Positions 1 through 4,992 are shown, counted from the first letter of the stretch. The stretch: DNA of 5,097 nucleotides from Candidatus Methanophaga sp. GoMg3.2 (GCA_013180565.1 QBUN01000244.1:1-5097), one strand, 5' to 3'. Numbers and translations: made by a program. Notes: generated from the sequence alone by a model not told the origin.

Positions 1-127
1 CCACATTTATGCCGGAATCTTTCAGACAGTTTGCCTGGGCATCCCCCTGTGCGCCGTATCCCATCACTGCTATTGTCTTGTCTCTTAAAATGCTATCATC
101 TACATCCTCATCATGTAATATTTCCAT
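1..127 (-). CDS. ilvC: Ketol-acid reductoisomerase, N-terminal 42 codons (cut by the window edge)
   Basis: This is the start of ketol-acid reductoisomerase, which isomerises and reduces 2-acetolactate (or 2-aceto-2-hydroxybutyrate) to the 2,3-dihydroxy acid with NAD(P)H and Mg2+, the second shared step of valine, leucine and isoleucine synthesis in the cytoplasm. It was too short and open-ended to appear as a full frame. The visible peptide has an acidic leader (MEILHDEDVDDSILRDK), then strand TIAVMGYG and the Rossmann glycine loop GYGAQGDAQA (residues 23-32), followed by CLKDSGINV, the normal KARI N-terminal layout. The ATG at 127-125 is chosen because GGGTGAT, matching the archaeal anti-SD, ends 6 nt upstream. 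Asp29 sits where many family members have His or Arg. The loop that sets NADH or NADPH preference, the Mg2+ ligands and the C-terminal helical domain lie outside the window. It follows ilvN by 63 bp and is presumably in the same operon. Confidence 0.93.
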   Translation of the reverse strand, partial: MEILHDEDVDDSILRDKTIAVMGYGAQGDAQANCLKDSGINV

Positions 128-133
128 GCTGTT

Positions 134-140
134 ATCACCC
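134..140 (-). promoter_or_regulatory. Ribosome binding site of ilvC
   Basis: On the minus strand GGGTGAT lies 6 nt before the ilvC ATG. It matches the GGAGGTGAT complement of the archaeal 16S rRNA 3' end and is the clearest Shine-Dalgarno sequence in the window. It decides the ilvC start. By contrast, the two small genes in the middle of the window have none. Confidence 0.7.
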
Positions 141-150
141 TAAATTTTTG

Positions 151-182
151 TTTATATAATCCTATTCTTGTTATATATATTA
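151..182 (-). promoter_or_regulatory. AT-rich TATA-like tract between ilvN and ilvC
   Basis: The 63-bp gap between the ilvN stop and ilvC contains two TATA-like runs on the minus strand, AATATATATAAC (182-171) and ATTATATAAA (160-151). The upstream one would place a transcript start near 150, leaving a leader of about 20 nt that includes the ilvC ribosome site. The gap is unusually long and AT-rich for this operon, whose ilvB and ilvN overlap, so an extra internal promoter for ilvC is plausible. Nothing in the sequence proves it, and simple AT-rich composition is the alternative. Confidence 0.3.
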
Positions 183-190
183 TTCTTTTT

Positions 191-688
191 CTACTTCTTC
201 TCCGTCTCCGACCCAGTCCCAATCGCCGTAATACCTGTTCTGAACAGTTGCTGCAGACCAAAATGTTTCATCAAATCCACAAACCGGTCTATCCTCTTAG
301 GCGTTTCTGTAAGTTCCAGTGTTACCGAGTCCAGCGTAGCATCTACTATTTTGGCACTGTACGATTCCGCAAGCTGCATCACCTCAGAACGAGCTTTCGA
401 ATCCTTTACATGCACTTTCAGCAGACTCAAATCCCGGATAATTGGCTCCTCATCCATTAAATCCACCACTTTCACCACTTCTATTAGATTGCTAATCTGC
501 TTCCGCACCTTCTCCAACTCACTCTCTGTGCCTTTTATCGCTACTGTCATCCGCGATAACCCGCCCTTCTCACATGGCGAGACCGTGAGAGATGTAATAT
601 TAATCCCTCGCATCGTGAACATGCCCGACATCCTCGTTAGCACTCCCGGATTGTCCTCAACCAAAAGTGAAATTATACGTGTTTGCAT
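191..688 (-). CDS. ilvN: Acetolactate synthase small (regulatory) subunit
   Basis: This is the regulatory subunit of acetohydroxyacid synthase. It binds the IlvB catalytic subunit, raises its activity and confers feedback inhibition by valine. The 165 residues are full length for the family. Residues 3-76 form an ACT domain (RIISLLVEDNPGVLTR, then MRGINITSLTV), and residues 85-157 match the small-subunit C-terminal domain (RDLSLLKVHV to FRTGITAIGTG). Gly15 and Asn30 align with E. coli IlvH Gly14 and Asn29, positions where changes are known to give valine-resistant enzyme, so a valine-sensitive complex is inferred. The ATG lies inside the end of ilvB, giving a 16-nt overlap. No strong ribosome site is visible, only AGGAACGGAAAG just before the ATG, so translation is probably coupled to ilvB. 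The last residues (GSETEKK) are a charged, likely disordered tail. Confidence 0.95.
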   Translation of the reverse strand: MQTRIISLLVEDNPGVLTRMSGMFTMRGINITSLTVSPCEKGGLSRMTVAIKGTESELEKVRKQISNLIEVVKVVDLMDEEPIIRDLSLLKVHVKDSKARSEVMQLAESYSAKIVDATLDSVTLELTETPKRIDRFVDLMKHFGLQQLFRTGITAIGTGSETEKK

Positions 689-2391
689 CTTTCCGTTCCT
701 ATCATTCCTATTACACCGCCACCAGGAGGGATCATGGGCAATATCTTGTCATCCTTACCTACAATCACATCAATTACTGATGGCTTTCCCGATTCAAATG
801 CGTTATTCAAAGCGTCTTTCAAATCCTCTGGCTTTTCTACTCGCTCGCCATAACAGCCAAACGCTTCTGCAAGCTTAACAAAATCAGGTGTTAATCCCAA
901 CCCTGTATGGGCGTACTTCTTATCATAGAACAACTCCTGCCACTGCCTTACCATCCCTAAATACCTGTTGTCTAATATGCAGACCACAACAGGTATATCA
1001 TTCTCAACGCAGGTCGCCAGGTCCTGGCAGGTCATTAGGAAACTCCCATCTCCTGCTATGTCCACTACTTTCTTATCTGGAGCCGCAACTTTCGCGCCTA
1101 TCGCTGCCGGGAATCCAAATCCCATCGTTCCCAGCCCGCCGGACGATATAAACGTACGTGGCTCCCGCGTCATGTAATAATGCGCCGCGAACATCTGACA
1201 CTGTCCCACTTCTGTTGTTACTATCGCATCGCCGTCCAGGATTAGGCTGATTTCTTTTATTACACTATCCGAGATTGATGTCCCTGCTCTATGTACATCA
1301 TGTATGCATTCTTCACACGCCGAGTGCATCTCTTTTATCCTTTGTAGCCATACGCTCTTATCGCCCAATTTTTTCTTCTTCTCTAGCCACTTTATCATAT
1401 CAGAAAGAGCAAGCTTCACGTCTCCTACTATTGGGATGTCCACCGGCATGTTCTTGTTTATCTCAGCCGCATCTATATCCACATGTATCACTGTGGCGTC
1501 CGGTGCGAACTGGTCTAATAGCCACCCAGTTAACCGGTCGCTGAATCGTGTTCCTAACGCAAGCAAAGCATCACATTCATTTATCGCCATGTTCGCACAG
1601 AGGTGCCCGTGCATCCCCGCCATGCCTAAACAGAATGGGTGATACTCGGAAATGGCTCCTTTGCCCATAAGCGTTGTGACTACACCGGTGCCAAGGAGTT
1701 CCACTAAATGGCGTAACTCTTCCGTAGCTTCTGCACTGATAATGCCTCCGCCTGCAAGTATAAGTGGGCGCTCGGCATTAGCCAGGACCTCCGCGGCCTT
1801 CTTCGTCTGTGCCTGATTAGGTTTTATGTTCGGCTTATAGCCTGCAAAAGTCTCTTTCGGATGCAAGTTTACTGTTGCTTTTCCGGCTAAGACGTCCTTT
1901 GGCAGGTCAATCAAAACAACCCCCTTCCTTCCGGTATTGGCAACATAGAATGCATTATGAATGACAGTGGGCAAATCTTTCGTGCTCTTTACGAGGAAAT
2001 TATGCTTTGTGACGGGCATGGTGATAGTGAAGGTACTGGCTTCCTGGAATGCATTGGTGCCGATTGCAGAAGTTACCACCTGCCCGGTCAACGCTACTAC
2101 AGGAGCCGAATCCATGTTTGCGTTCGCCAGACCGGTAACGAGATTCGTTGCCCCGGGACCCGAAGTGGCGATACATACACCCGTCTTCCCTGATACACGG
2201 GCATAGCCGTCAGCCGCATGCGCCGCACATTGCTCATGCCGCATCAATATGTGTCTTAGCGCATCATCCTTATACAGTGTATCGTACAGATCCAAAAGAA
2301 CACCGCCTGGTATTCCAAAGGCTACCTCTGTGCCTTCGTACTTCAACTCCTCCACTACTATTTCTGCACCGCTTAACTTCTCTTTTGCCAT
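673..2391 (-). CDS. ilvB: Acetolactate synthase large (catalytic) subunit
   Basis: This is a thiamine-diphosphate enzyme that condenses two pyruvates to 2-acetolactate, or pyruvate with 2-ketobutyrate, opening branched-chain amino acid synthesis. At 572 residues it is full length, with three domains in order: N-terminal PYR (about 4-170), central FAD-binding domain (about 195-330) and C-terminal ThDP-binding domain (about 375-555). Visible key residues are the catalytic Glu53 in RHEQ, the GPGATN turn (78-83), Gln116 in AFQEA, and the Mg2+/ThDP motif running from GDGSF (447-451) to Asn475. GMVRQWQ (479-485) follows, with Trp484 at the position linked to 2-ketobutyrate preference and herbicide binding in biosynthetic enzymes. 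The C-terminal PPGGGV also fits a biosynthetic AHAS, not a catabolic ALS. The ATG at 2391 is the only reasonable start: an in-frame TAA lies about 25 nt upstream and AGGGG precedes the ATG by 8 nt. It is the first gene of the ilvBNC operon and overlaps ilvN. Confidence 0.97.
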   Translation of the reverse strand: MAKEKLSGAEIVVEELKYEGTEVAFGIPGGVLLDLYDTLYKDDALRHILMRHEQCAAHAADGYARVSGKTGVCIATSGPGATNLVTGLANANMDSAPVVALTGQVVTSAIGTNAFQEASTFTITMPVTKHNFLVKSTKDLPTVIHNAFYVANTGRKGVVLIDLPKDVLAGKATVNLHPKETFAGYKPNIKPNQAQTKKAAEVLANAERPLILAGGGIISAEATEELRHLVELLGTGVVTTLMGKGAISEYHPFCLGMAGMHGHLCANMAINECDALLALGTRFSDRLTGWLLDQFAPDATVIHVDIDAAEINKNMPVDIPIVGDVKLALSDMIKWLEKKKKLGDKSVWLQRIKEMHSACEECIHDVHRAGTSISDSVIKEISLILDGDAIVTTEVGQCQMFAAHYYMTREPRTFISSGGLGTMGFGFPAAIGAKVAAPDKKVVDIAGDGSFLMTCQDLATCVENDIPVVVCILDNRYLGMVRQWQELFYDKKYAHTGLGLTPDFVKLAEAFGCYGERVEKPEDLKDALNNAFESGKPSVIDVIVGKDDKILPMIPPGGGVIGMIGTERCKHV

Positions 2392-2399
2392 TTCTTTTT

Positions 2400-2404
2400 C
2401 CCCT
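2400..2404 (-). promoter_or_regulatory. Weak ribosome binding site of ilvB
   Basis: AGGGG on the minus strand ends 8 nt before the ilvB ATG and is followed by an A-rich spacer. It is only a partial match to GGAGGTGAT, but it sits at a workable distance and supports the chosen start. A second SD-like string, GAGGT, lies further upstream but has no usable start codon after it. Confidence 0.45.
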
Positions 2405-2473
2405 ATATGCTCTTTTTACCTCTGATGGTGAATGTGGTATATGTTATCCTTTCTTTAATAGTTATAGTGTGCA

Positions 2474-2491
2474 AGATATTTAAACTATTTC
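2474..2491 (-). promoter_or_regulatory. Candidate ilvBNC promoter (TATA box with purine-rich flank)
   Basis: On the minus strand GAAATAG followed by TTTAAATAT resembles an archaeal BRE plus TATA box. A start site about 26 nt downstream would fall near 2454 and give an ilvB leader of roughly 60 nt containing the AGGGG site. It is the best-placed TATA-like element for the operon. If it is the true promoter, the short open frame further upstream is not part of the ilvB message. The call rests on sequence resemblance alone. Confidence 0.45.
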
Positions 2492-2602
2492 TGTATCTGA
2501 GGTCTTTGAACTTTTTTGGTTTTGGGTCACTGTAGTTCCGGAATTCAGATACCAGCCATCAAGTGCCGCTGTTGGCGGAAGGACAACCACTATATTTAGC
2601 AT
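2480..2602 (-). other. Possible 40-codon frame upstream of ilvB, rich in Ile/Val/Leu at its start
   Basis: The 264-bp spacer between the SemiSWEET gene and ilvB contains a minus-strand frame open from 2647 to the TAA at 2482-2480. From an internal ATG at 2602 it reads MLNIVVVLPPTAALDGWY and continues with a polar tail ending SDTEIV, 40 residues in all. No ribosome site precedes the ATG. The string of Ile, Val and Leu codons lies directly in front of a potential stem (GCCAACA/TGATGGC with one mismatch, 2576-2555), an arrangement that recalls bacterial ilv leader peptides. Attenuation of that type is not an established archaeal mechanism, no U-run follows the stem, and a frame of this length can easily arise by chance. 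It could also be the remnant of a decayed gene. Apart from this frame and the promoter elements, I see no gene in the spacer. Confidence 0.2.
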
Positions 2603-2655
2603 AAAATCTACTGAGCCGTCAAACAACGTGGCGGATATAGAATGATTTCAAGATT

Positions 2656-2931
2656 TTATATCATCTTTGTCTGGTTATTTTTAGCGTAGCTATATTTCAT
2701 AAAAATTAATAGGCTGTTACAGCTTACGCCCATAACATTCGTAACTATAAGCGGGATAGAGCCAATATGAATCCCGTATAGAATCCAGAGGAACATACCA
2801 GAACCCATAAAAGACATCAAATGATATGAGATGTCATCGAGTTTCTTTGTTTGATTTCCTTTCAATATCTGCGGGACATAACTGGATATGCAGAGTAAGC
2901 CGGCGATTAAGCCAAAAATTGTCCAGAACAT
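2656..2931 (-). CDS. SemiSWEET/MtN3-like small sugar transporter
   Basis: This is a 91-residue membrane protein of the SemiSWEET (MtN3/saliva, PQ-loop) type. Known members are half-transporters of three helices that dimerise to move sugars across the cytoplasmic membrane. Three hydrophobic segments are visible. The first carries the proline-glutamine motif YVPQILK (residues 18-24 from this start), the second has GMFLWILYG, and the third follows IGSIPLIVTN. Trp49 and Asn65 fall where Leptospira biflexa SemiSWEET has its pocket residues Trp48 and Asn64. The frame extends 16 codons further to a GTG at 2979, but that codon lies in a repeat arm, and the extension adds residues the family lacks. 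The ATG at 2931 has a TATA-like box about 30 nt upstream, suggesting a leaderless message. The substrate cannot be read from sequence, and no sugar genes are nearby. The Lys-rich tail (KNNQTK) is likely cytoplasmic. Confidence 0.85.
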   Translation of the reverse strand: MFWTIFGLIAGLLCISSYVPQILKGNQTKKLDDISYHLMSFMGSGMFLWILYGIHIGSIPLIVTNVMGVSCNSLLIFMKYSYAKNNQTKMI

Positions 2932-2957
2932 AGTTAGATAATACACTAATTGTATTT

Positions 2958-2972
2958 GTATATCTAAATAAA
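2958..2972 (-). promoter_or_regulatory. Candidate promoter of the SemiSWEET gene
   Basis: The minus strand reads TTATTTAGATATACA here, a TATA-like box whose centre is about 30 nt before the ATG at 2931. A start 25-27 nt downstream would fall within a few bases of that ATG, fitting the absence of any Shine-Dalgarno sequence. It supports the shorter SemiSWEET reading frame. The evidence is composition and spacing only. Confidence 0.4.
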
Positions 2973-2975
2973 AAA

Positions 2976-3003
2976 CCACAAGATTTCACAAGATTAACAC
3001 GAG
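2976..3003 (+). repeat. Inverted repeat pair 1, arm A
   Basis: The + strand begins CCACAAGATTTCACAAGATT and ends ACACGAG. It aligns with the reverse complement of 3071-3097 at about 24 of 28 positions, allowing one gap. Internally it is built of near-10-nt units (CACAAGATTT, CACAAGATTA). The two arms flank 67 bp of AT-rich sequence between the DUF131 and SemiSWEET genes. A transcript across both could fold into a long imperfect stem. It belongs with the repeat arms found near 3463-3556. Confidence 0.75.
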
Positions 3004-3020
3004 AACTTGGGATTATTCAA

Positions 3021-3035
3021 GTGTAAAGTAGCTAA
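3021..3035 (+). repeat. Short direct repeat, copy 1
   Basis: GTGTAAAGTAGCTAA recurs at 3099-3115 with two extra A residues (GTGTAAAAAGTAGCTAA). The two copies bracket 63 bp that include the B arm of the inverted repeat. This could mark an old insertion or a slippage duplication. The copy lies in non-coding sequence. Confidence 0.5.
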
Positions 3036-3070
3036 TAGTGTACGGAAACTATGATACTATTATTCTTTTT

Positions 3071-3097
3071 CTCGTGGAAATCTGTGTAATCTTGTGG
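3071..3097 (-). repeat. Inverted repeat pair 1, arm B
   Basis: The minus strand begins CCACAAGATTACACAGATTT and ends CCACGAG, nearly the same as arm A on the opposite strand. Together with arm A it fills most of the 220-bp spacer between the DUF131 and SemiSWEET genes. A weaker fragment (CCACAAATCACA) follows at 3123-3134, so the spacer seems to have collected several degenerate copies. Confidence 0.75.
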
Positions 3098-3098
3098 T

Positions 3099-3115
3099 GT
3101 GTAAAAAGTAGCTAA
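3099..3115 (+). repeat. Short direct repeat, copy 2
   Basis: This is the second copy of the GTGTAAAGTAGCTAA sequence, carrying two extra A residues in its A-run. It begins just after arm B of the inverted repeat, while the first copy lies 17 nt after arm A, so both copies follow a repeat arm in the same direction. Confidence 0.5.
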
Positions 3116-3151
3116 ACAAATACCACAAATCACATAATAATATATATCTAT

Positions 3152-3415
3152 CTACGACATCCTCAAAGGAAGAAGAAATATGCTGGCTCCTATTACCACC
3201 AACACAATAGCTAAAATCATTAGTATCTTTAATGCCGCAGCATCAGTGCCAAATATGATGGGTATCGGGCCGATCATAATAATGCCACCGCCTCTCACTT
3301 CGGGCTTTTCCACAGCCCCTGTCTTCCATGCTTGGTAAGCCATGCTGAATACCCCTGCGAGAATGACTGAAAATCCTATGAACACAAGCAAGAGACCCAG
3401 TGTTATTATCTTCAT
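3152..3415 (-). CDS. DUF131 (TIGR00304-type) small archaeal membrane protein
   Basis: This is an 87-residue membrane protein of unknown function, recognised by the signature RGGGIIMIGPIPIIFGTD (residues 41-58) lying between two transmembrane helices (about 4-27 and 63-83). Two-helix proteins with this glycine-rich GPIPIIFG segment are an archaeal family (DUF131), so the gene is one of the stronger archaeal markers here. The segment is hydrophobic enough to dip into or lie along the membrane. The short loop before it (YQAWKTGAVEKPEV) carries mixed charge. The ATG at 3415 starts directly at the first helix with no ribosome site. A TATA-like tract centred about 26 nt upstream suggests a leaderless mRNA. 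It stands alone between two repeat-bearing spacers, so its neighbours say nothing about its role. Confidence 0.85.
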   Translation of the reverse strand: MKIITLGLLLVFIGFSVILAGVFSMAYQAWKTGAVEKPEVRGGGIIMIGPIPIIFGTDAAALKILMILAIVLVVIGASIFLLPLRMS

Positions 3416-3429
3416 CTGCTTTTACTTTT

Positions 3430-3446
3430 GTATATAAAATATAACC
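3430..3446 (-). promoter_or_regulatory. Candidate promoter of the DUF131 gene
   Basis: The minus strand reads GGTTATATTTTATATAC. The TTATAT part is centred about 26 nt before the ATG at 3415, the spacing expected for an archaeal TATA box driving a leaderless message. The gene has no Shine-Dalgarno sequence, which agrees with that reading. Confidence 0.5.
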
Positions 3447-3462
3447 GCCTTCTATTTGAGCA

Positions 3463-3482
3463 GACACAGATTTACACTGATT
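3463..3482 (+). repeat. Inverted repeat pair 2, arm C
   Basis: GACACAGATTTACACTGATT matches the reverse complement of the 3' end of the FAD-gene-side arm (3537-3556) at 17 of 20 positions. It has the same CACAGATT core and roughly 10-nt period as the arms at 2976-3003 and 3071-3097. A run of T follows it on the + strand. Confidence 0.7.
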
Positions 3483-3526
3483 TTTTTGGGGGCTGGCTGG
3501 CATATTTTTAACGGCATTAATCTTTT

Positions 3527-3556
3527 CATCTGTGTTAATCTGCGTTAATCTGTGTC
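3527..3556 (-). repeat. Inverted repeat pair 2, arm D, overlapping the FAD gene stop
   Basis: On the minus strand this reads GACACAGATTAACGCAGATT followed by AACACAGATG, two and a half tandem copies of a 10-nt unit (CAGATTAACG, CAGATTAACA). Its first 12 bases are codons 472-474 and the stop of the oxidoreductase gene (Asp-Thr-Asp-stop), so the repeat supplies that protein's C-terminus. Arm C lies about 44 bp further on in the opposite orientation. Confidence 0.75.
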
Positions 3557-4969
3557 TATAATAATGTGTTTTTTCACCACACCTCTCGCTGCGAGCACGC
3601 CCGTAGCTGCTGCATTGACGATGTCTCTTGATAGTCCTGCACCGTCACCGGCGACAAAAAGGTTCTTCACCGATGTCTCCATGTTCTTATCCACTTTTAT
3701 CCGCATCGCATAGAACTTTATCTCAGGCGCATATAATAGAGTTGAATCAGAAGCGACACCCGGTATTATCTCATTCAGCTTCTCCAAGCCTTCTATGATG
3801 TCCATCGTAATTCGATGTGGCAAAGCCATAGAAATATCGCCGGGCGTGACATCAGTAAGAGTATTTTGTACCAGGTTACGCTTTATCCCGCGCCATGTGG
3901 ACCTTCGCCCCCGTCTCAAGTCGCCCATTCGCTGTACTATCGGCTTCCCACCCCCGATAGTAGTCGCCAACTTTGCAATTGAGCGTCCATATCGGGTAGT
4001 ATTTTCAACCGGTTTTGTAAGCTCCACCCTCACGAGGAACGAGAAATTAGTGTTCTCCGATTTTTTTAGCCTCAATGAATGCCCATTTACACCTATAAAA
4101 CCTTCATAGACCTCCTTGACTACAAATCCACGCTCATTTGTGCAGAACGTCCTTGCAAAATCGTCATACCGCTTTGTCATTATATGAAACTTCGGGTCTC
4201 GGTTTATCTTGGTCACGGGGTTCATGGTTATTGCTAACACTTCTACCCGTACGCCAACGTCTATACCTACATATTCCGCTTCTATCCCATGCTTTTTTAT
4301 CATCTCCTCGACCCCGGCGGCACCCACTCTGCCAGGCGCGGAAATAGTGTAGCTACCTCGTATTTCATCGCCGTTAGCTGTTATTACACCTCGGCAAACC
4401 TTCCGCCCATTACCTCTTTCTTCTTCTATTATGAGGTCCGCAACATGCGTATTCAGCATAAATTCAATCCCGTGCTCCACCAAATGGTCTTTAAATGATT
4501 TTATCACTTCTTTCGTCTTATCAGAGCCTATGTGCCTCTGATTTATCTCTATGAAGCATGCACCAACCGAAGCAGCTCGCCGCTTTAACTCCTCTATATC
4601 TTCATCTGTGCCTTTATACAGCTCGTCCGGCATGCCATGCTCCAGAAACACACGGTCTACTTCGTTCACAAGCTCCCATGCGGTCTCATGATCGCATAAT
4701 TCTGCAAGGTTGCCTCCTATATCTGGTCTAAGGTTTAACGTGCCATCCGAGAACGTCCCGGCACCGCCCACTCCGGACATTATGTTACATTGATCACATT
4801 GAAGACAAGTACCAAATTCTTCCATTGGGCAATTTCGCTCTTCTACGTCCTTGCCCTGATCTATCACCAGGACCGTCTGATCTATCCCCTTCTCTATTAG
4901 CTCGTTCGCTGCAAATAGGCCCGCAGGACCGGCACCTACAATTATCACATCGTAACAATCACGTTTCAT
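3545..4969 (-). CDS. FAD-dependent oxidoreductase of the COG2509 type
   Basis: This is a 474-residue predicted flavoprotein dehydrogenase. The family is widespread in anaerobes and, as far as I know, has no settled substrate. The N-terminus carries the dinucleotide fold VGAGPAG (11-17) with an acidic residue, Asp37, at the end of the second strand. Next come NCP (46-48), Cys55-x2-Cys58-x2-Cys61, and GVGGAGTFSDGTLN (66-79), which is diagnostic of this group. Further family blocks are APGRVGA (211-217), DVGVRVEV (237-244), GVNGHS (293-298), DLRRGRRST (350-358), LYAPEIKFYAMR (412-423) and the FAD-closing GDGAGLSRDIVNAAATG (441-457). There is no signal peptide, so it should be cytoplasmic. Cys47 with the CxxCxxC could hold a metal or an iron-sulphur cluster, but this is untested. 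The ATG at 4969 begins directly at the Rossmann strand. It lacks a ribosome site and lies 23 nt from tRNA-Lys. The last three residues and stop come from a repeat arm. Confidence 0.88.
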   Translation of the reverse strand: MKRDCYDVIIVGAGPAGLFAANELIEKGIDQTVLVIDQGKDVEERNCPMEEFGTCLQCDQCNIMSGVGGAGTFSDGTLNLRPDIGGNLAELCDHETAWELVNEVDRVFLEHGMPDELYKGTDEDIEELKRRAASVGACFIEINQRHIGSDKTKEVIKSFKDHLVEHGIEFMLNTHVADLIIEEERGNGRKVCRGVITANGDEIRGSYTISAPGRVGAAGVEEMIKKHGIEAEYVGIDVGVRVEVLAITMNPVTKINRDPKFHIMTKRYDDFARTFCTNERGFVVKEVYEGFIGVNGHSLRLKKSENTNFSFLVRVELTKPVENTTRYGRSIAKLATTIGGGKPIVQRMGDLRRGRRSTWRGIKRNLVQNTLTDVTPGDISMALPHRITMDIIEGLEKLNEIIPGVASDSTLLYAPEIKFYAMRIKVDKNMETSVKNLFVAGDGAGLSRDIVNAAATGVLAARGVVKKHIIIDTD

Positions 4970-4974
4970 CTTTC

Positions 4975-4990
4975 AATCAACTAATTGATT
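4975..4990. other. Short palindrome between tRNA-Lys and the FAD gene
   Basis: AATCAA and TTGATT form a perfect 6-bp inverted repeat with a 4-nt spacer. It fills nearly all the gap between the tRNA 3' end and the oxidoreductase ATG, ending 5 nt before that ATG on the minus strand. It could be a weak hairpin near the tRNA 3' processing site or a binding site for a dimeric protein. It has no U-run typical of a terminator. Confidence 0.4.
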
Positions 4991-4992
4991 AG

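Noticed and set aside
178..192. TATTATTCTTTTTCT shared with 3058-3072
   Set aside because: It is a low-complexity pyrimidine-rich string in two AT-rich gaps. A 15-nt match of this composition is not persuasive as a repeat or terminator.
168..878. Long plus-strand open frame opposite ilvN and the end of ilvB
   Set aside because: It lies antisense to two clear genes, has low-complexity Ser/Phe-rich composition typical of a reverse-frame shadow, and shows no family motif.
1275..1642. Two overlapping plus-strand frames inside ilvB
   Set aside because: They are fully antisense to the FAD-binding domain region of ilvB, mutually overlapping, without recognisable motifs or a promoter.
2148..2483. 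Plus-strand frame running out of ilvB into its upstream spacer
   Set aside because: It is His/Pro/Leu-rich with no domain, and most of it is antisense to the conserved PYR domain of ilvB.
3243..3503. Minus-strand frame overlapping the DUF131 gene in another frame
   Set aside because: The DUF131 frame carries the family signature. This one is an out-of-frame reading of the same bases, and its upstream part is repeat sequence.
2976..3556. CRISPR array suggested by several similar repeats in one region
   Set aside because: The arms are inverted and not direct, vary in sequence, have internal 10-nt periodicity, and are separated by a gene. There are no regular spacers.
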